A stretch of DNA of 64,000 nt from Zonotrichia leucophrys gambelii (taxonomy: Eukaryota; Chordata; Aves; Passeriformes; Passerellidae): positions 29,675,357 through 29,739,356 of the forward strand of contig NC_088178.1 of NCBI RefSeq assembly GCF_028769735.1. The letters run 5' to 3'. The translations under genes were made by a program, and so were the position numbers. The notes beneath the pieces were generated by a model. That model was given only the letters and a program-made list of their open reading frames with translations, made no database searches and was not told the DNA's origin. Below, piece after piece: positions 62,401 to 63,776 of this stretch; within the stretch, counting starts at the first letter, position 1, and each line of letters starts with the position of its first letter.

Positions 62401-63776
62401 ACAATATTTATCATTTTTCCCCAATACCATTTATTCTTATAACTCGGTGCACTTTCAGTAATAACCAATCCAAAGGTGCCACCGTGGCCAAAGAAGATGG
62501 AGGAGAAGAGGAAGAAGAAGGAGGGCAGGACACGCCCCAATTCCTCCATCTTACTCCTCCAAACCCCCTGTACATAAATCCTAAACCCTGTGTCTCACCC
62601 TCTAATTAACTAATCCCTTCACCATTCACCCCGGTGAAGCCCTCATCCTTGTCGTCTCCTGTGTAGGACCAAAGTCCAGCTACCAGACACTTCTGGCAAC
62701 ATTCCAGGACTCCCGAGCCCCCCAAGGTGGTCTCGGTGGCTCAGCATCTCAGGACTGAGATCCTAAGATCCGACAGCCACCCGCCAGCCTGGGCTTCCAT
62801 GGCTCATGCCTGCTGCTGCAGGAAAGGCAAGGGCTGGCATCTCCGGGGCATCTCCAGGAAGAGCTTTCGCCCCCTTGCTGCAGAGAATAACGAGGATTTT
62901 TCCTCATTGCTGCAGAGAATAACGAGGATTTTTCCTTGGGTTCATAACTGTAGAGAATAACAAGGATTTTTCCTCGTACTCATGGCTGTAGAGAATAACG
63001 AAGAGTTTTCCTCGTGCTCATGGCTGTAGAGAGTAATGAGGATTTTTCCTCATTGCTGCAGAGAATAACGAGGATTTTTCCTCATGGGTGCAGAAAATAA
63101 CAAGGATTTTTCCTCATTGCTGCAGAAAATCATGAGGATTTTTCCTCATTGCTGCAGAAAATAATGAGGATTTTTCCTCATGGGTGCAGAAAATAACAAG
63201 GATTTTTCCTCATTGCTGCAGAAAATCATGAGGATTTTTCCTCACTGCTGTAGAGAATAACGAGGATTTTTCCTTGTGTTCGTAACTGTAGAGAAGAACA
63301 AGGACTTTTCCTCATTGCTGCAGAGAATAACGGGGGTTTTTCCTCATGGTTACAGAGAATATAGAGGATTTTTCCTCATTGCTGCAGAGAATAATGAGGA
63401 TTTTTGCTCATGGTTGCAGAGTATAACAAGGATTTTTGCTCATGGTAGCAGAGTATAGCGAGGATTTTTCCTCATTGCTGCAGTGAATAGTGGGGGTTTT
63501 TCCTCATGGTTACAGAGAATATCGAGGATTTTTCCTCATTGCTGCAGAGAATAATGAGGATTTTTGCTCATGGTTGCAGAGTATAGCGAGGATTTTTGCT
63601 CATGGTTGCAGAGTATAACGAGGATTTTTGCTCATTGCTGCAGAGTATAATGAGGATTTTCCCGTGGGCAGGAAGGGCTGGTGGAGGTGGGCAAGAACTC
63701 CTGGGAATCAGGGCTGCTCCCTCCCCCCAGCTGATTTCTGATCCCGTTTCTAGGTAAATATTTGGCGGATAACTGA
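9553..63776 (+). CDS. SGIP1: SGIP1, endocytic adaptor (26 coding exons, whole coding span)
   Basis: SGIP1 is a brain-enriched endocytic adaptor of the FCHO/SGIP muniscin family. It binds acidic phospholipids through its N-terminus and endophilin-3 and other SH3 proteins through a Pro-rich linker. Through its C-terminal mu-homology domain it engages Eps15 and intersectin at clathrin pits, and it also restrains CB1 receptor internalisation (family knowledge). Visible here: a basic start ([16 protein letters not shown]), an acidic patch ([10 protein letters not shown], about residue 105), the linker segment [13 protein letters not shown], the Pro runs [16 protein letters not shown] and [16 protein letters not shown], and a mu-homology domain from about residue 548 to the C-terminus GKYLADN. 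Unlike FCHO1/2 there is no F-BAR domain. All 25 junctions are phase-consistent. Twenty-four introns are GT-AG and one is AT-AC. The product is 828 aa with exon 18 and 808 aa without it. A lineage-specific paralogue cannot be excluded from one window, but the family call is firm. Confidence 0.96.
9563..11879 (+). other. Intron 1, first part
   Basis: Begins with (GTGAT)n at 9566-9592, then a CpG-rich stretch to about 9930 with (AATGAC)n-like repeats at 9680-9710. 10160-10250 looks unique and AT-rich (ggccgtatgtaaagctctcc followed by ttattatttatcatttt) and could be a conserved element. The rest shows nothing I recognise. Confidence 0.5.
11880..13060. repeat. Minisatellite, 35/36-bp unit in two variants
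   Basis: About 33 units sharing gggattgaggaatgagcagg, with two alternative middles: tttggaggtttcctggg (35 bp) and tttggaatgttctctggg (36 bp). The two variants are interspersed. Confidence 0.95.
13061..14470 (+). other. Intron 1, unique stretch with a CR1 tail
   Basis: A sense CR1 3' tail lies near 13320-13400. Short degenerate repeats of tttgaggaggcaaa occur at 13610-13760 and A-rich repeats (ggcaaaacctaaaa) at 14080-14200. No coding sequence seen. Confidence 0.5.
13320..13400 (+). mobile_element. CR1 LINE 3' tail, sense
   Basis: Contains gggatttaaggtccctccca and acccaaaccagtctgggatc, the CR1 3' terminal motif. Confidence 0.65.
14475..15245. repeat. Minisatellite, 74/69-bp unit
   Basis: About ten units built from ggaaaatgggatttatccag, agtttgtggctggaatccc and agttttgggactggagagg. 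A shorter form carries gggatgctgacccagtt. The last units are degenerate. Confidence 0.95.
15375..17490. repeat. AT-rich tandem repeat, (TA)n with TTCCCATA spacers
   Basis: About 2.1 kb of short units such as ttcccatatatatataaaaa. TA runs of variable length alternate with cccat. A long uninterrupted (TA)n lies at 17424-17468. A block near 16556-16860 is repeated at 17063-17516, both copies ending in ccagctgattttttaactca. Confidence 0.95.
17840..18965. repeat. Pyrimidine-rich tandem repeat with TTAA
   Basis: About 55 degenerate units of roughly 20 bp of the type ttttccccccttttaatgtt. The + strand is almost purely C/T apart from the TAA(T) core. Strand composition is extremely skewed. Confidence 0.93.
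18966..19940 (+). other. Intron 1, AT-rich stretch
   Basis: AT-rich intron with an antisense CR1 remnant (about 19590-19672) and a TATA/GATA-like simple repeat at 19828-19915. No gene seen. Confidence 0.5.
19590..19672 (-). mobile_element. CR1 LINE fragment, antisense
   Basis: ttatttgggttggaaacccc and cccagcctggccttggacac match a decayed antisense CR1 tail. Confidence 0.55.
19945..20590. repeat. AT-rich short tandem repeat, island 1
   Basis: Degenerate 11-30 bp units of gggaaatattaactgggaaa and caaatattgagtgggaaa. The same repeat recurs at 24325-25100. Confidence 0.9.
20785..21920. repeat. Large imperfect palindrome (inverted repeat)
   Basis: The left arm (about 20785-21180) pairs with the right arm (about 21345-21920) around a loop of about 165 nt. 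Matching words include ttatgggaattaactgactg on the left and cagttagttaattcccataa on the right; catttttt/TTATTTTTCTTGGCAAGA and its complement; GTTATGACAGGTGTA and tacacctgtcataac; AGCATTACCCTGCCTTA and taaggcagggtgatgct. The right arm has an extra AT-rich segment (about 21405-21570). It is either a foldback element or two head-to-head copies of one transposable element. Confidence 0.85.
21921..22639 (+). other. Intron 1, unique stretch
   Basis: No repeat or coding sequence recognised. 21955-22100 is pyrimidine-rich followed by AT-rich DNA. Confidence 0.45.
22640..23545. repeat. Minisatellite, unit about 66-72 bp
   Basis: About 13 units of gagcagatcccaaccccagc, tcagcccctgctcctctgg and atggggaattttcctgtgcc. 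Confidence 0.95.
23546..24324 (+). other. Intron 1, unique stretch
   Basis: No coding sequence. 23960-24080 resembles a decayed sense CR1 tail (gatgtccctgcccatgggg) but is too diverged for a firm call. Confidence 0.4.
24325..25105. repeat. AT-rich short tandem repeat, island 2
   Basis: Same unit family as 19945-20590 (gggaaatattaactgtgaaa, caaatattaactgggaaa). It ends about 230 nt before exon 2. Confidence 0.9.
25336..25399 (+). CDS. SGIP1: SGIP1 coding exon 2
   Basis: 64 nt, phase 1 in and phase 2 out. Encodes [19 protein letters not shown], the lysine/arginine-rich stretch of the membrane phospholipid-binding N-terminus. Acceptor is gctccccag and donor is AC|GTGAGT. It is separated from the start codon by 15.8 kb of repeat-filled intron. 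Confidence 0.96.
25795..25925 (+). mobile_element. CR1 LINE 3' fragment, sense
   Basis: ggggctgagggagctgggaa, ggatgtggcacttggggaca and gatgatctcagagggctttg are in CR1 order. Confidence 0.75.
25926..26390 (+). other. Intron 2, unique stretch
   Basis: Between exon 2 and exon 3. No coding sequence or repeat recognised here. Confidence 0.4.
26391..27002. repeat. C-rich minisatellite, unit about 44 bp
   Basis: Units of catcccgatccatcccatcc, cgtcccaatcccggtg and ctccctc, irregular at the start and regular after 26700. Confidence 0.92.
27180..27712. repeat. G/A-rich minisatellite, second half 30-bp unit
   Basis: 27180-27440 has irregular gggatgggaccgggagagaa units. 27450-27710 has nine near-perfect 30-bp units of ggggatggagcgggagaagg plus cagggatgaa. 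Purine-rich on the + strand, facing the C-rich array just upstream. Confidence 0.95.
27713..28612 (+). other. Intron 2, 3' part
   Basis: No repeat recognised. The 28390-28590 stretch upstream of microexon 3 is AT-rich and apparently unique (for example agtaactcagatgtgctgat) and could hold splicing or enhancer elements. Confidence 0.4.
28613..28637 (+). CDS. SGIP1: SGIP1 coding exon 3 (25-nt microexon)
   Basis: 25 nt, encoding (T)GSPDRDGI. Acceptor is tattctttccag and donor is ATC|GTGAGT. Phase 2 in, phase 0 out. The peptide matches the SGIP1 N-terminus as I recall it. Confidence 0.94.
28638..30031 (+). other. Intron 3
   Basis: Mostly unique sequence. A 23-25 bp direct repeat ataaattaataaagagcagg lies at 29371-29425, and a sense CR1 fragment follows at 29405-29600. 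Confidence 0.5.
29405..29600 (+). mobile_element. CR1 LINE 3' fragment, sense
   Basis: gatttaggttggacatcagg, gtccccatccctggaggtg, ggatgtggcacttggtgaca and gctggatgatcctggagggt are in CR1 order. Confidence 0.8.
30032..30109 (+). CDS. SGIP1: SGIP1 coding exon 4
   Basis: 78 nt, phase 0 at both ends. Translation begins [17 protein letters not shown] and ends REGGNKNG. The mammalian counterpart as I recall it reads QPSPHEPPYNSKAE and then REGGKK, so this is the least conserved exon of the N-terminal half. Acceptor is cacccttgcag and donor is GGG|GTAAGG. Confidence 0.9.
30110..31045 (+). other. Intron 4
   Basis: No repeat or coding sequence recognised. Confidence 0.4.
31046..31102 (+). CDS. SGIP1: SGIP1 coding exon 5
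   Basis: 57 nt encoding [19 protein letters not shown], close to the recalled mammalian [17 protein letters not shown]. Acceptor is ttcctttccag and donor is TAT|GTAAGT. Phase 0 at both ends. Confidence 0.96.
31103..31510 (+). other. Intron 5
   Basis: Short intron without recognised repeats. The acceptor follows a T-rich tract at 31475-31505. Confidence 0.45.
31511..31565 (+). CDS. SGIP1: SGIP1 coding exon 6 (upstream of the U12 intron)
   Basis: 55 nt encoding [18 protein letters not shown] plus the first base of Ser. There is no usable GT donor. The conserved peptide continues into exon 7 only if the exon ends just before ATATCCTTT, the minor-class AT-AC 5' splice site. Confidence 0.95.
31566..32344 (+). 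other. Minor-class (U12-type) AT-AC intron 6
   Basis: The intron starts with ATATCCTTT (31566-31574), a perfect match to the U12 AT-AC 5' splice site. It carries TTCCTTAAC (32326-32334), a match to the U12 branch-site consensus, with the branch adenosine about 11-12 nt before the terminal AC (32343-32344). Splicing here joins T to CT and restores the conserved [14 protein letters not shown] reading. The intron also contains a sense CR1 fragment. Confidence 0.95.
31900..32140 (+). mobile_element. CR1 LINE 3' fragment inside the U12 intron, sense
   Basis: tatgttggatatagggaaaa, gctgcccagggcaggggtgg, ggagggatttaaaatccatg and gatgtggcacttggggagct are in CR1 order. Confidence 0.8.
32345..32520 (+). 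CDS. SGIP1: SGIP1 coding exon 7 (acidic patch and conserved N-terminal block)
   Basis: 176 nt encoding (S)[18 protein letters not shown], then [18 protein letters not shown] and [19 protein letters not shown]. This is the best conserved block of the N-terminal half. The codons are much more GC-rich than in exons 5-6. The acceptor is the AC of the U12 intron and the donor is GTG|GTGAGT. Confidence 0.97.
32580..33078 (+). mobile_element. Unclassified dispersed element with 25-bp perfect terminal inverted repeats
   Basis: 32580-32604 (tttgcagctgccagataaat and five more bases) is repeated as a perfect reverse complement at 33054-33078. The interior segment 32657-32832 recurs at 58026-58201 with about 96% identity by eye. 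The two copies show it is a dispersed repeat. The inverted ends suggest a non-autonomous DNA transposon, but I see no target-site duplication, and an LTR origin is also possible. Confidence 0.6.
33079..34324 (+). other. Intron 7, unique stretch
   Basis: T/G-rich run at 33283-33320 and an (ATA/ATT)n run at 33838-33870. No gene or firm repeat recognised. Confidence 0.45.
34325..34500 (-). mobile_element. CR1 LINE 3' fragment, antisense
   Basis: ggcagggacacctcccactg, gccagggatccaggggcagc and ctctgggcacctgtgccagg match an antisense CR1 tail. Confidence 0.8.
34791..34802 (+). CDS. SGIP1: SGIP1 coding exon 8 (12-nt microexon, RKSP)
   Basis: 12 nt, AGG AAA AGT CCG, encoding RKSP, phase 0 on both sides. 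Preceded by a strong acceptor with a TGC element (ctctgccttcttttag), the kind of context used by SRRM4-dependent neuronal microexons. Donor is GTAAGA. The tetrapeptide is at the expected place in the family sequence. Confidence 0.93.
34803..35301 (+). other. Intron 8, between the two 12-nt microexons
   Basis: 499 nt without recognised repeats. The pyrimidine tract before exon 9 (35268-35292) is split by GCTGAC, which may include the branch point. Confidence 0.5.
35302..35313 (+). CDS. SGIP1: SGIP1 coding exon 9 (12-nt microexon, RRSP)
   Basis: 12 nt, CGG CGC AGC CCG, encoding RRSP, phase 0 on both sides, with the same donor (GTAAGA) as exon 8. Acceptor is ctctcgctgaccgcag. Exons 8 and 9 each encode a basic-Ser-Pro tetrapeptide, and either can be skipped without breaking frame. 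Confidence 0.92.
35483..35842 (-). mobile_element. Solo LTR of an endogenous retrovirus, antisense
   Basis: On the minus strand this reads TG(CCACAAACATC) to ...CCCTCATC(C), with a polyadenylation-like ataataaatcag and a TATA-rich stretch, and shares its end motifs with the copy at 45483-45967. No internal retroviral genes are present. Boundaries are good to about 10 bp and no clear target duplication is seen. Confidence 0.65.
35843..36247 (+). other. Intron 9, 3' part
   Basis: No repeat or coding sequence recognised between the LTR and microexon 10. Confidence 0.4.
36248..36272 (+). CDS. SGIP1: SGIP1 coding exon 10 (25-nt microexon)
   Basis: 25 nt encoding GTIKRNLS plus the first base of Ser. 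The recalled mammalian sequence reads GAIKRNLSSEE. Acceptor is tttctccttccag and donor is A|GTAAGT. Confidence 0.94.
36273..36639 (+). other. Intron 10
   Basis: No repeat recognised. Confidence 0.4.
36640..36691 (+). CDS. SGIP1: SGIP1 coding exon 11
   Basis: 52 nt encoding (S)[16 protein letters not shown] plus two bases of Ser. The RPRRSTPTP core is shared with mammals. Acceptor is tgtcctgtcccag and donor is AG|GTCAGT. Confidence 0.95.
36765..36995 (+). mobile_element. CR1 LINE 3' fragment, sense
   Basis: ggaattgttccctgggaggg, ctggctgcccctggatcctg, gtgggaggtgtccctgccat and gagatttaaggtctttccac are in CR1 order. Confidence 0.8.
36996..37479 (+). other. Intron 11, unique stretch
   Basis: No repeat or coding sequence recognised before the minisatellite. 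Confidence 0.4.
37480..38257. repeat. Minisatellite, unit about 40-48 bp, fused to the exon 12 acceptor
   Basis: About 16 units of accccacaaacccaaacctg, tccctcatggctgctctg and tgctctctc. The last unit, gtgctctctccccacag, is the functional acceptor of exon 12. Most other units read cccacaaac and lack the AG. Confidence 0.95.
38258..38343 (+). CDS. SGIP1: SGIP1 coding exon 12 (between two minisatellites)
   Basis: 86 nt encoding (S)[15 protein letters not shown] and [13 protein letters not shown] plus one base. The core [13 protein letters not shown] is conserved. The acceptor (gtgctctctccccacag) is the last, slightly altered unit of the upstream 47-bp minisatellite. The donor (G|GTGAGTTTGGGG) is the first unit of the downstream array, so the exon has no unique flanking intron sequence. 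Confidence 0.95.
38344..38862. repeat. Minisatellite fused to the exon 12 donor
   Basis: About 15 degenerate 25-36 bp units of ggtgagtttgggg plus a variable tail (catgg, acctgg, ctgggg). The first unit is the real donor of exon 12. At least six others retain ggtgagttt or gggtgagtt. Confidence 0.92.
38870..39020 (+). mobile_element. CR1 LINE 3' fragment, sense
   Basis: ggagtggagtccccattcct, ggagggatttcagagctgtg and gatgtggcccttggggacaa are in CR1 order. Confidence 0.75.
39021..40013 (+). promoter_or_regulatory. Intron 12 AT-rich unique block, candidate conserved enhancer (core about 39500-39960)
   Basis: Free of repeats and rich in developmental transcription-factor-like words: taatcaaagc (TCF/LEF-like), tttgcatatc (POU-like), cattgttttgtttg (SOX/FOX-like), ctaattgcac and ttaattaatgagg (homeodomain-like). 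Such density in otherwise GC-rich, minisatellite-rich DNA suggests constraint. This is inference only. Confidence 0.4.
40014..40106 (+). CDS. SGIP1: SGIP1 coding exon 13
   Basis: 93 nt encoding (A)[17 protein letters not shown], then [13 protein letters not shown] plus one base. The counterpart in mammals reads [15 protein letters not shown] and SPKLTRPFPTG as I recall. Acceptor is gatttttcag and donor is A|GTAAGT. Confidence 0.95.
40107..40677 (+). other. Intron 13, unique stretch
   Basis: No repeat or coding sequence recognised apart from the homeodomain-type motif pair noted separately. Confidence 0.4.
40480..40510. promoter_or_regulatory. Paired TTAATTAG homeodomain-type motifs in intron 13
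   Basis: ggttaattagccgctgttaa followed by ttagcc gives two TTAATTAG sites about 15 nt apart, with another tttaattaaaatgctaattt near 40600. Confidence 0.4.
40678..40860 (+). mobile_element. CR1 LINE 3' fragment, sense
   Basis: atggcttcccactgccagag, ggtattgggaaggaatt and ctgcccctggatccctggca are in CR1 order. Confidence 0.8.
40963..41037 (+). CDS. SGIP1: SGIP1 coding exon 14 (Pro-rich)
   Basis: 75 nt encoding (T)[17 protein letters not shown] then SPLPPAI. PPPLPPK is a likely SH3-binding site. Acceptor is gctctctttcag and donor is G|GTAACG. Confidence 0.95.
41228..41360 (-). mobile_element. CR1 LINE 3' fragment, antisense
   Basis: ttcagagaatcccagactgg, gtgtccagcctggccctggg and actgccagggatccagggcc match an antisense CR1 tail. 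Confidence 0.7.
41361..42865 (+). other. Intron 14
   Basis: Contains a short tandem repeat of ctaaaatcctgatctgtgcc (42285-42340) and a (TA)n run at 42477-42490. A direct repeat (gctgtgaatttgggaatctt) lies at 42594-42640. No coding sequence seen. Confidence 0.5.
42866..43306 (+). CDS. SGIP1: SGIP1 coding exon 15 (largest exon, linker)
   Basis: 441 nt, phase 1 in and out. It begins [20 protein letters not shown] and continues [34 protein letters not shown], an Ala/Pro/Gly-rich variable stretch, then [20 protein letters not shown] and [19 protein letters not shown]. The [13 protein letters not shown] and WV.FSD motifs are conserved SGIP1 linker features and probably contribute to AP2 binding or activation (inference). 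The exon is strongly GC-rich. The donor is G|GTACGT. Confidence 0.96.
43307..45482 (+). other. Intron 15, 5' part
   Basis: (GTT)n at 43498-43525. An antisense CR1-like scrap (ggaagggacctcaaagctcc) lies near 44505-44590. Otherwise unique, with nothing coding recognised. Confidence 0.45.
44505..44590 (-). mobile_element. CR1 LINE scrap, antisense
   Basis: cacggtggaagggacctcaa and cttgttccaaccccttccac resemble the antisense CR1 terminus. Short and diverged. Confidence 0.5.
45483..45967 (-). mobile_element. Solo LTR of an endogenous retrovirus, antisense, with internal tandem repeat
   Basis: On the minus strand it begins TGTCACAGTC at 45967 and ends near 45483. It shares gaggcttctcagcttcccag and the gactcc...agaaggct terminus with 35483-35842. 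An internal expansion of atattatattacaga (about nine copies, 45560-45700) sits in the A/T-rich part. No internal viral genes are present. The flanks read aggaa and aggat, a possible imperfect target duplication. Confidence 0.7.
46234..46355 (+). CDS. SGIP1: SGIP1 coding exon 16 (poly-Pro SH3 ligand)
   Basis: 122 nt encoding [17 protein letters not shown] (the first S spanning the junction is Gly in this frame), then [20 protein letters not shown] and [16 protein letters not shown] is a strong candidate SH3 ligand for endophilin or intersectin. Acceptor is ttgttccttgcag and donor is GTG|GTACGT. Confidence 0.95.
46540..47290. repeat. Minisatellite, 89-bp unit
   Basis: About eight units of gggcaagggctggggtggga, atgtgccccgggaaggctct, gggggcagagcagggcagtt and ccagcatccccaggagcagt, located in intron 16. 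Confidence 0.95.
47291..47703 (+). other. Intron 16, 3' part
   Basis: No repeat recognised. An AT-rich acceptor region precedes exon 17. Confidence 0.4.
47704..47830 (+). CDS. SGIP1: SGIP1 coding exon 17 (Ser/Thr-rich)
   Basis: 127 nt encoding [20 protein letters not shown] then [20 protein letters not shown] and TV plus one base. Essentially identical to the recalled mammalian sequence and much less GC-rich than exons 15-16. Acceptor is tttctctccag and donor is G|GTAAAC. Confidence 0.97.
47831..49279 (+). other. Intron 17, 5' part
   Basis: 48400-48540 is a C/T-rich segment. 48590-48720 is CpG-rich and lacks recognised protein. No gene seen on either strand. Confidence 0.45.
49280..49475 (-). 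mobile_element. CR1 LINE fragment, antisense
   Basis: gtgggaagggacccacaggg, gacaatcccaccctgggcat, gatgaggaaccttttctgcg and catccagcctaaaccttggg match an antisense CR1. Confidence 0.8.
49962..50052 (+). promoter_or_regulatory. Long pyrimidine tract upstream of exon 18 (PTB-type)
   Basis: About 75 nt of nearly pure C/T with repeated TTTCTTT/CTTTCT words ending in ttgtgttatcag. This is typical of PTBP-repressed neuronal cassette exons (inference). Confidence 0.6.
50053..50112 (+). CDS. SGIP1: SGIP1 coding exon 18 (probable cassette exon)
   Basis: 60 nt, phase 1 in and out, encoding (E)[19 protein letters not shown] plus one base. Skipping it joins exon 17 directly to [11 protein letters not shown] in frame, which is the form I remember best from mammals, so alternative use is likely. 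It follows a roughly 75-nt T/C tract and has TGCATG (RBFOX) motifs on both sides. Donor is G|GTACTG. Confidence 0.82.
50182..50187 (+). promoter_or_regulatory. TGCATG (RBFOX motif) downstream of exon 18
   Basis: The hexamer lies 70 nt after the exon 18 donor. Another TGCATG lies upstream at 49839-49844. Downstream RBFOX sites generally promote exon inclusion. Confidence 0.55.
50188..50847 (+). other. Intron 18 with a CpG-rich patch
   Basis: 50440-50760 is CpG-rich with GC boxes (for example ggggcggcgtgcgg). It might be an internal CpG island or promoter. No conserved peptide is encoded there. Confidence 0.4.
50848..50907 (+). CDS. SGIP1: SGIP1 coding exon 19
   Basis: 60 nt encoding (E)[19 protein letters not shown] plus one base, invariant relative to the recalled family sequence. 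It has the same length and phase as exon 18. Acceptor is tggccatacag and donor is G|GTAAGT. Confidence 0.96.
51270..51885. repeat. CpG-rich minisatellite, 43-48-bp unit
   Basis: About 14 units of ctgccccctgcgctcctccg, ggcaattccagccccgagga and gccg, some with an inserted cgtccg. Confidence 0.95.
52265..53425. repeat. Minisatellite, 39-bp unit
   Basis: About 27 units of ggatggcccaggatggcagg and gcctggctgtggatggaag. Some units are replaced by tggggagctcagg. Frames remain open because 39 is a multiple of three. Confidence 0.95.
53426..54730 (+). other. Intron 19, unique stretch
   Basis: 54290-54590 is AT-rich and apparently unique (for example ataattgcaacgcttataat) and may be constrained. No gene seen. 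Confidence 0.45.
54735..54985 (+). mobile_element. CR1 LINE 3' end, sense, well preserved
   Basis: aggctggatacagggaaaag, ggctgcccagggaggtggtg, ctggatgtggcactgggggc and ggtctcttccaacccagtga are followed by degenerate attctgtg terminal repeats. This is the best preserved CR1 end in the window. Confidence 0.88.
54986..56479 (+). other. Intron 19, unique stretch
   Basis: No coding sequence or repeat recognised. Confidence 0.4.
56480..56660 (-). mobile_element. CR1 LINE 3' end, antisense
   Basis: aatcacggaatcctagaatg, gtttggaaagaaccttaaat and gacacttccagggatccagg match an antisense CR1 terminus. Confidence 0.85.
56661..57125 (+). other. Intron 19, 3' end
   Basis: GC-rich, no repeat recognised. 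An acceptor with a weak pyrimidine tract precedes exon 20. Confidence 0.4.
57126..57237 (+). CDS. SGIP1: SGIP1 coding exon 20 (mu-homology domain start)
   Basis: 112 nt encoding (G)[18 protein letters not shown] then [18 protein letters not shown] and two bases of Lys. This opens the C-terminal mu-homology domain. The in-frame ATG at 57155-57157 (accATGg) has a strong initiation context. Acceptor is ctctgttgcag and donor is AA|GTAGGT. Confidence 0.96.
57290..57898 (-). mobile_element. LTR-like element, antisense
   Basis: Single-copy block with LTR composition. On the minus strand it has an AATAAA signal (from ggtttattacag), starts near TGTGGTGTGTTCATAAATTC and ends in GC-rich sequence near 57290. 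No internal genes are seen. Boundaries are approximate. Confidence 0.5.
58026..58201 (+). mobile_element. Second copy of the dispersed element seen at 32580-33078
   Basis: 176 bp aligning to 32657-32832 with about seven differences. The left flank (57965-58025) also shows partial similarity to 32590-32656. The inverted terminal repeats are not both preserved here. Confidence 0.7.
58202..58930 (+). other. Intron 20, 3' part
   Basis: No repeat recognised. 58640-58770 is AT-rich and unique, and the acceptor region of exon 21 is GC-rich. Confidence 0.4.
58931..59086 (+). CDS. SGIP1: SGIP1 coding exon 21 (mu-homology domain)
   Basis: 156 nt encoding (K)[37 protein letters not shown] and [14 protein letters not shown]. 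Family identity is nearly complete. Acceptor is ggcgctgcag and donor is TG|GTAAGT. Confidence 0.97.
59222..59800 (-). mobile_element. CR1 LINE 3' part, antisense (longest copy)
   Basis: From cagaatggtttgggttgata through ggcagggacacctcccatgt, ggaacaattcccaattccc, cctctccaggtgagcacccc and gcaggtggggcctcacctgg, in antisense CR1 order, over about 580 bp. Confidence 0.82.
59944..60076 (+). CDS. SGIP1: SGIP1 coding exon 22 (mu-homology domain)
   Basis: 133 nt encoding (C)[17 protein letters not shown] then [19 protein letters not shown] and NVDMLKYQ. The start (DSVQSDSNS) differs from the recalled mammalian DNTQNDANT; the rest is conserved. Acceptor is ctcctctgtgcag and donor is CAG|GTAGGG. Confidence 0.97.
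60077..60426 (+). other. Intron 22
   Basis: Contains three tandem copies of aaaatggtaaatgtaaaata (60150-60210). Otherwise unique, with a weak acceptor tract for exon 23. Confidence 0.5.
60427..60629 (+). CDS. SGIP1: SGIP1 coding exon 23 (mu-homology domain)
   Basis: 203 nt encoding [60 protein letters not shown] and AVLPPAV plus two bases of Trp. The acceptor (cattttggaag) has a weak pyrimidine tract, but conserved protein starts exactly there. Donor is TG|GTAGGG. Confidence 0.96.
60875..61070 (+). mobile_element. CR1 LINE 3' fragment, sense
   Basis: aggccctggcacaggtgccc, ctggatccctggcagtgccc and gaattttaaggtcccttcca are in CR1 order. Confidence 0.82.
61369..61433 (+). CDS. SGIP1: SGIP1 coding exon 24 (mu-homology domain)
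   Basis: 65 nt encoding (W)[17 protein letters not shown] then SENG plus one base. Identical to the family as recalled. Acceptor is gtgtgtttgcag and donor is G|GTAATC. Confidence 0.97.
61434..61880 (+). other. Intron 24
   Basis: 447 nt without recognised repeats. Confidence 0.4.
61881..62045 (+). CDS. SGIP1: SGIP1 coding exon 25 (mu-homology domain)
   Basis: 165 nt encoding (G)[38 protein letters not shown] and [16 protein letters not shown] plus one base. High GC at third positions. Acceptor is ggttcccatcgcag and donor is G|GTGAGT. Confidence 0.97.
62181..62780 (-). mobile_element. LTR-like element in the last intron, antisense
   Basis: Starts on the + strand at tgttcgaggggcctggaaag and contains tttttatgtttattaattg (AATAAA on the minus strand) and cagccatgagcacactgtgc, all words I associate with abundant passerine LTRs. 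The far end near 62700-62790 is uncertain. No internal genes are seen. Confidence 0.65.
62870..63662. repeat. Minisatellite, 32-bp unit resembling a 3' splice site
   Basis: About 25 units of agagaataacgaggattttt followed by cctcattgctgc. Each junction reads ttttcctcattgctgcag, i.e. a branch-point-like taac, a pyrimidine tract and CAG. Variants have catgggtgcag, catggttacag or cataactgtag. Confidence 0.95.
63754..63776 (+). CDS. SGIP1: SGIP1 coding exon 26 (C-terminus and stop)
   Basis: 23 coding nt completing GKYLADN, then TGA at 63774-63776. The acceptor is cccgtttctag, and the exon's own first bases, GTAAAT, look like a donor. It lies about 100 nt downstream of the large 32-bp minisatellite. 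Confidence 0.95.

Noticed and set aside
62870..63662. CRISPR-like appearance (regular 32-bp repeat)
   Set aside because: There are no unique spacers; units are head-to-tail in a vertebrate intron, so it is a minisatellite.
9553..63776. FCHO1 or FCHO2 as the identity of the gene
   Set aside because: There is no F-BAR domain at the N-terminus. The [20 protein letters not shown] start and the [12 protein letters not shown] and DLDSIFGP segments are SGIP1-specific.
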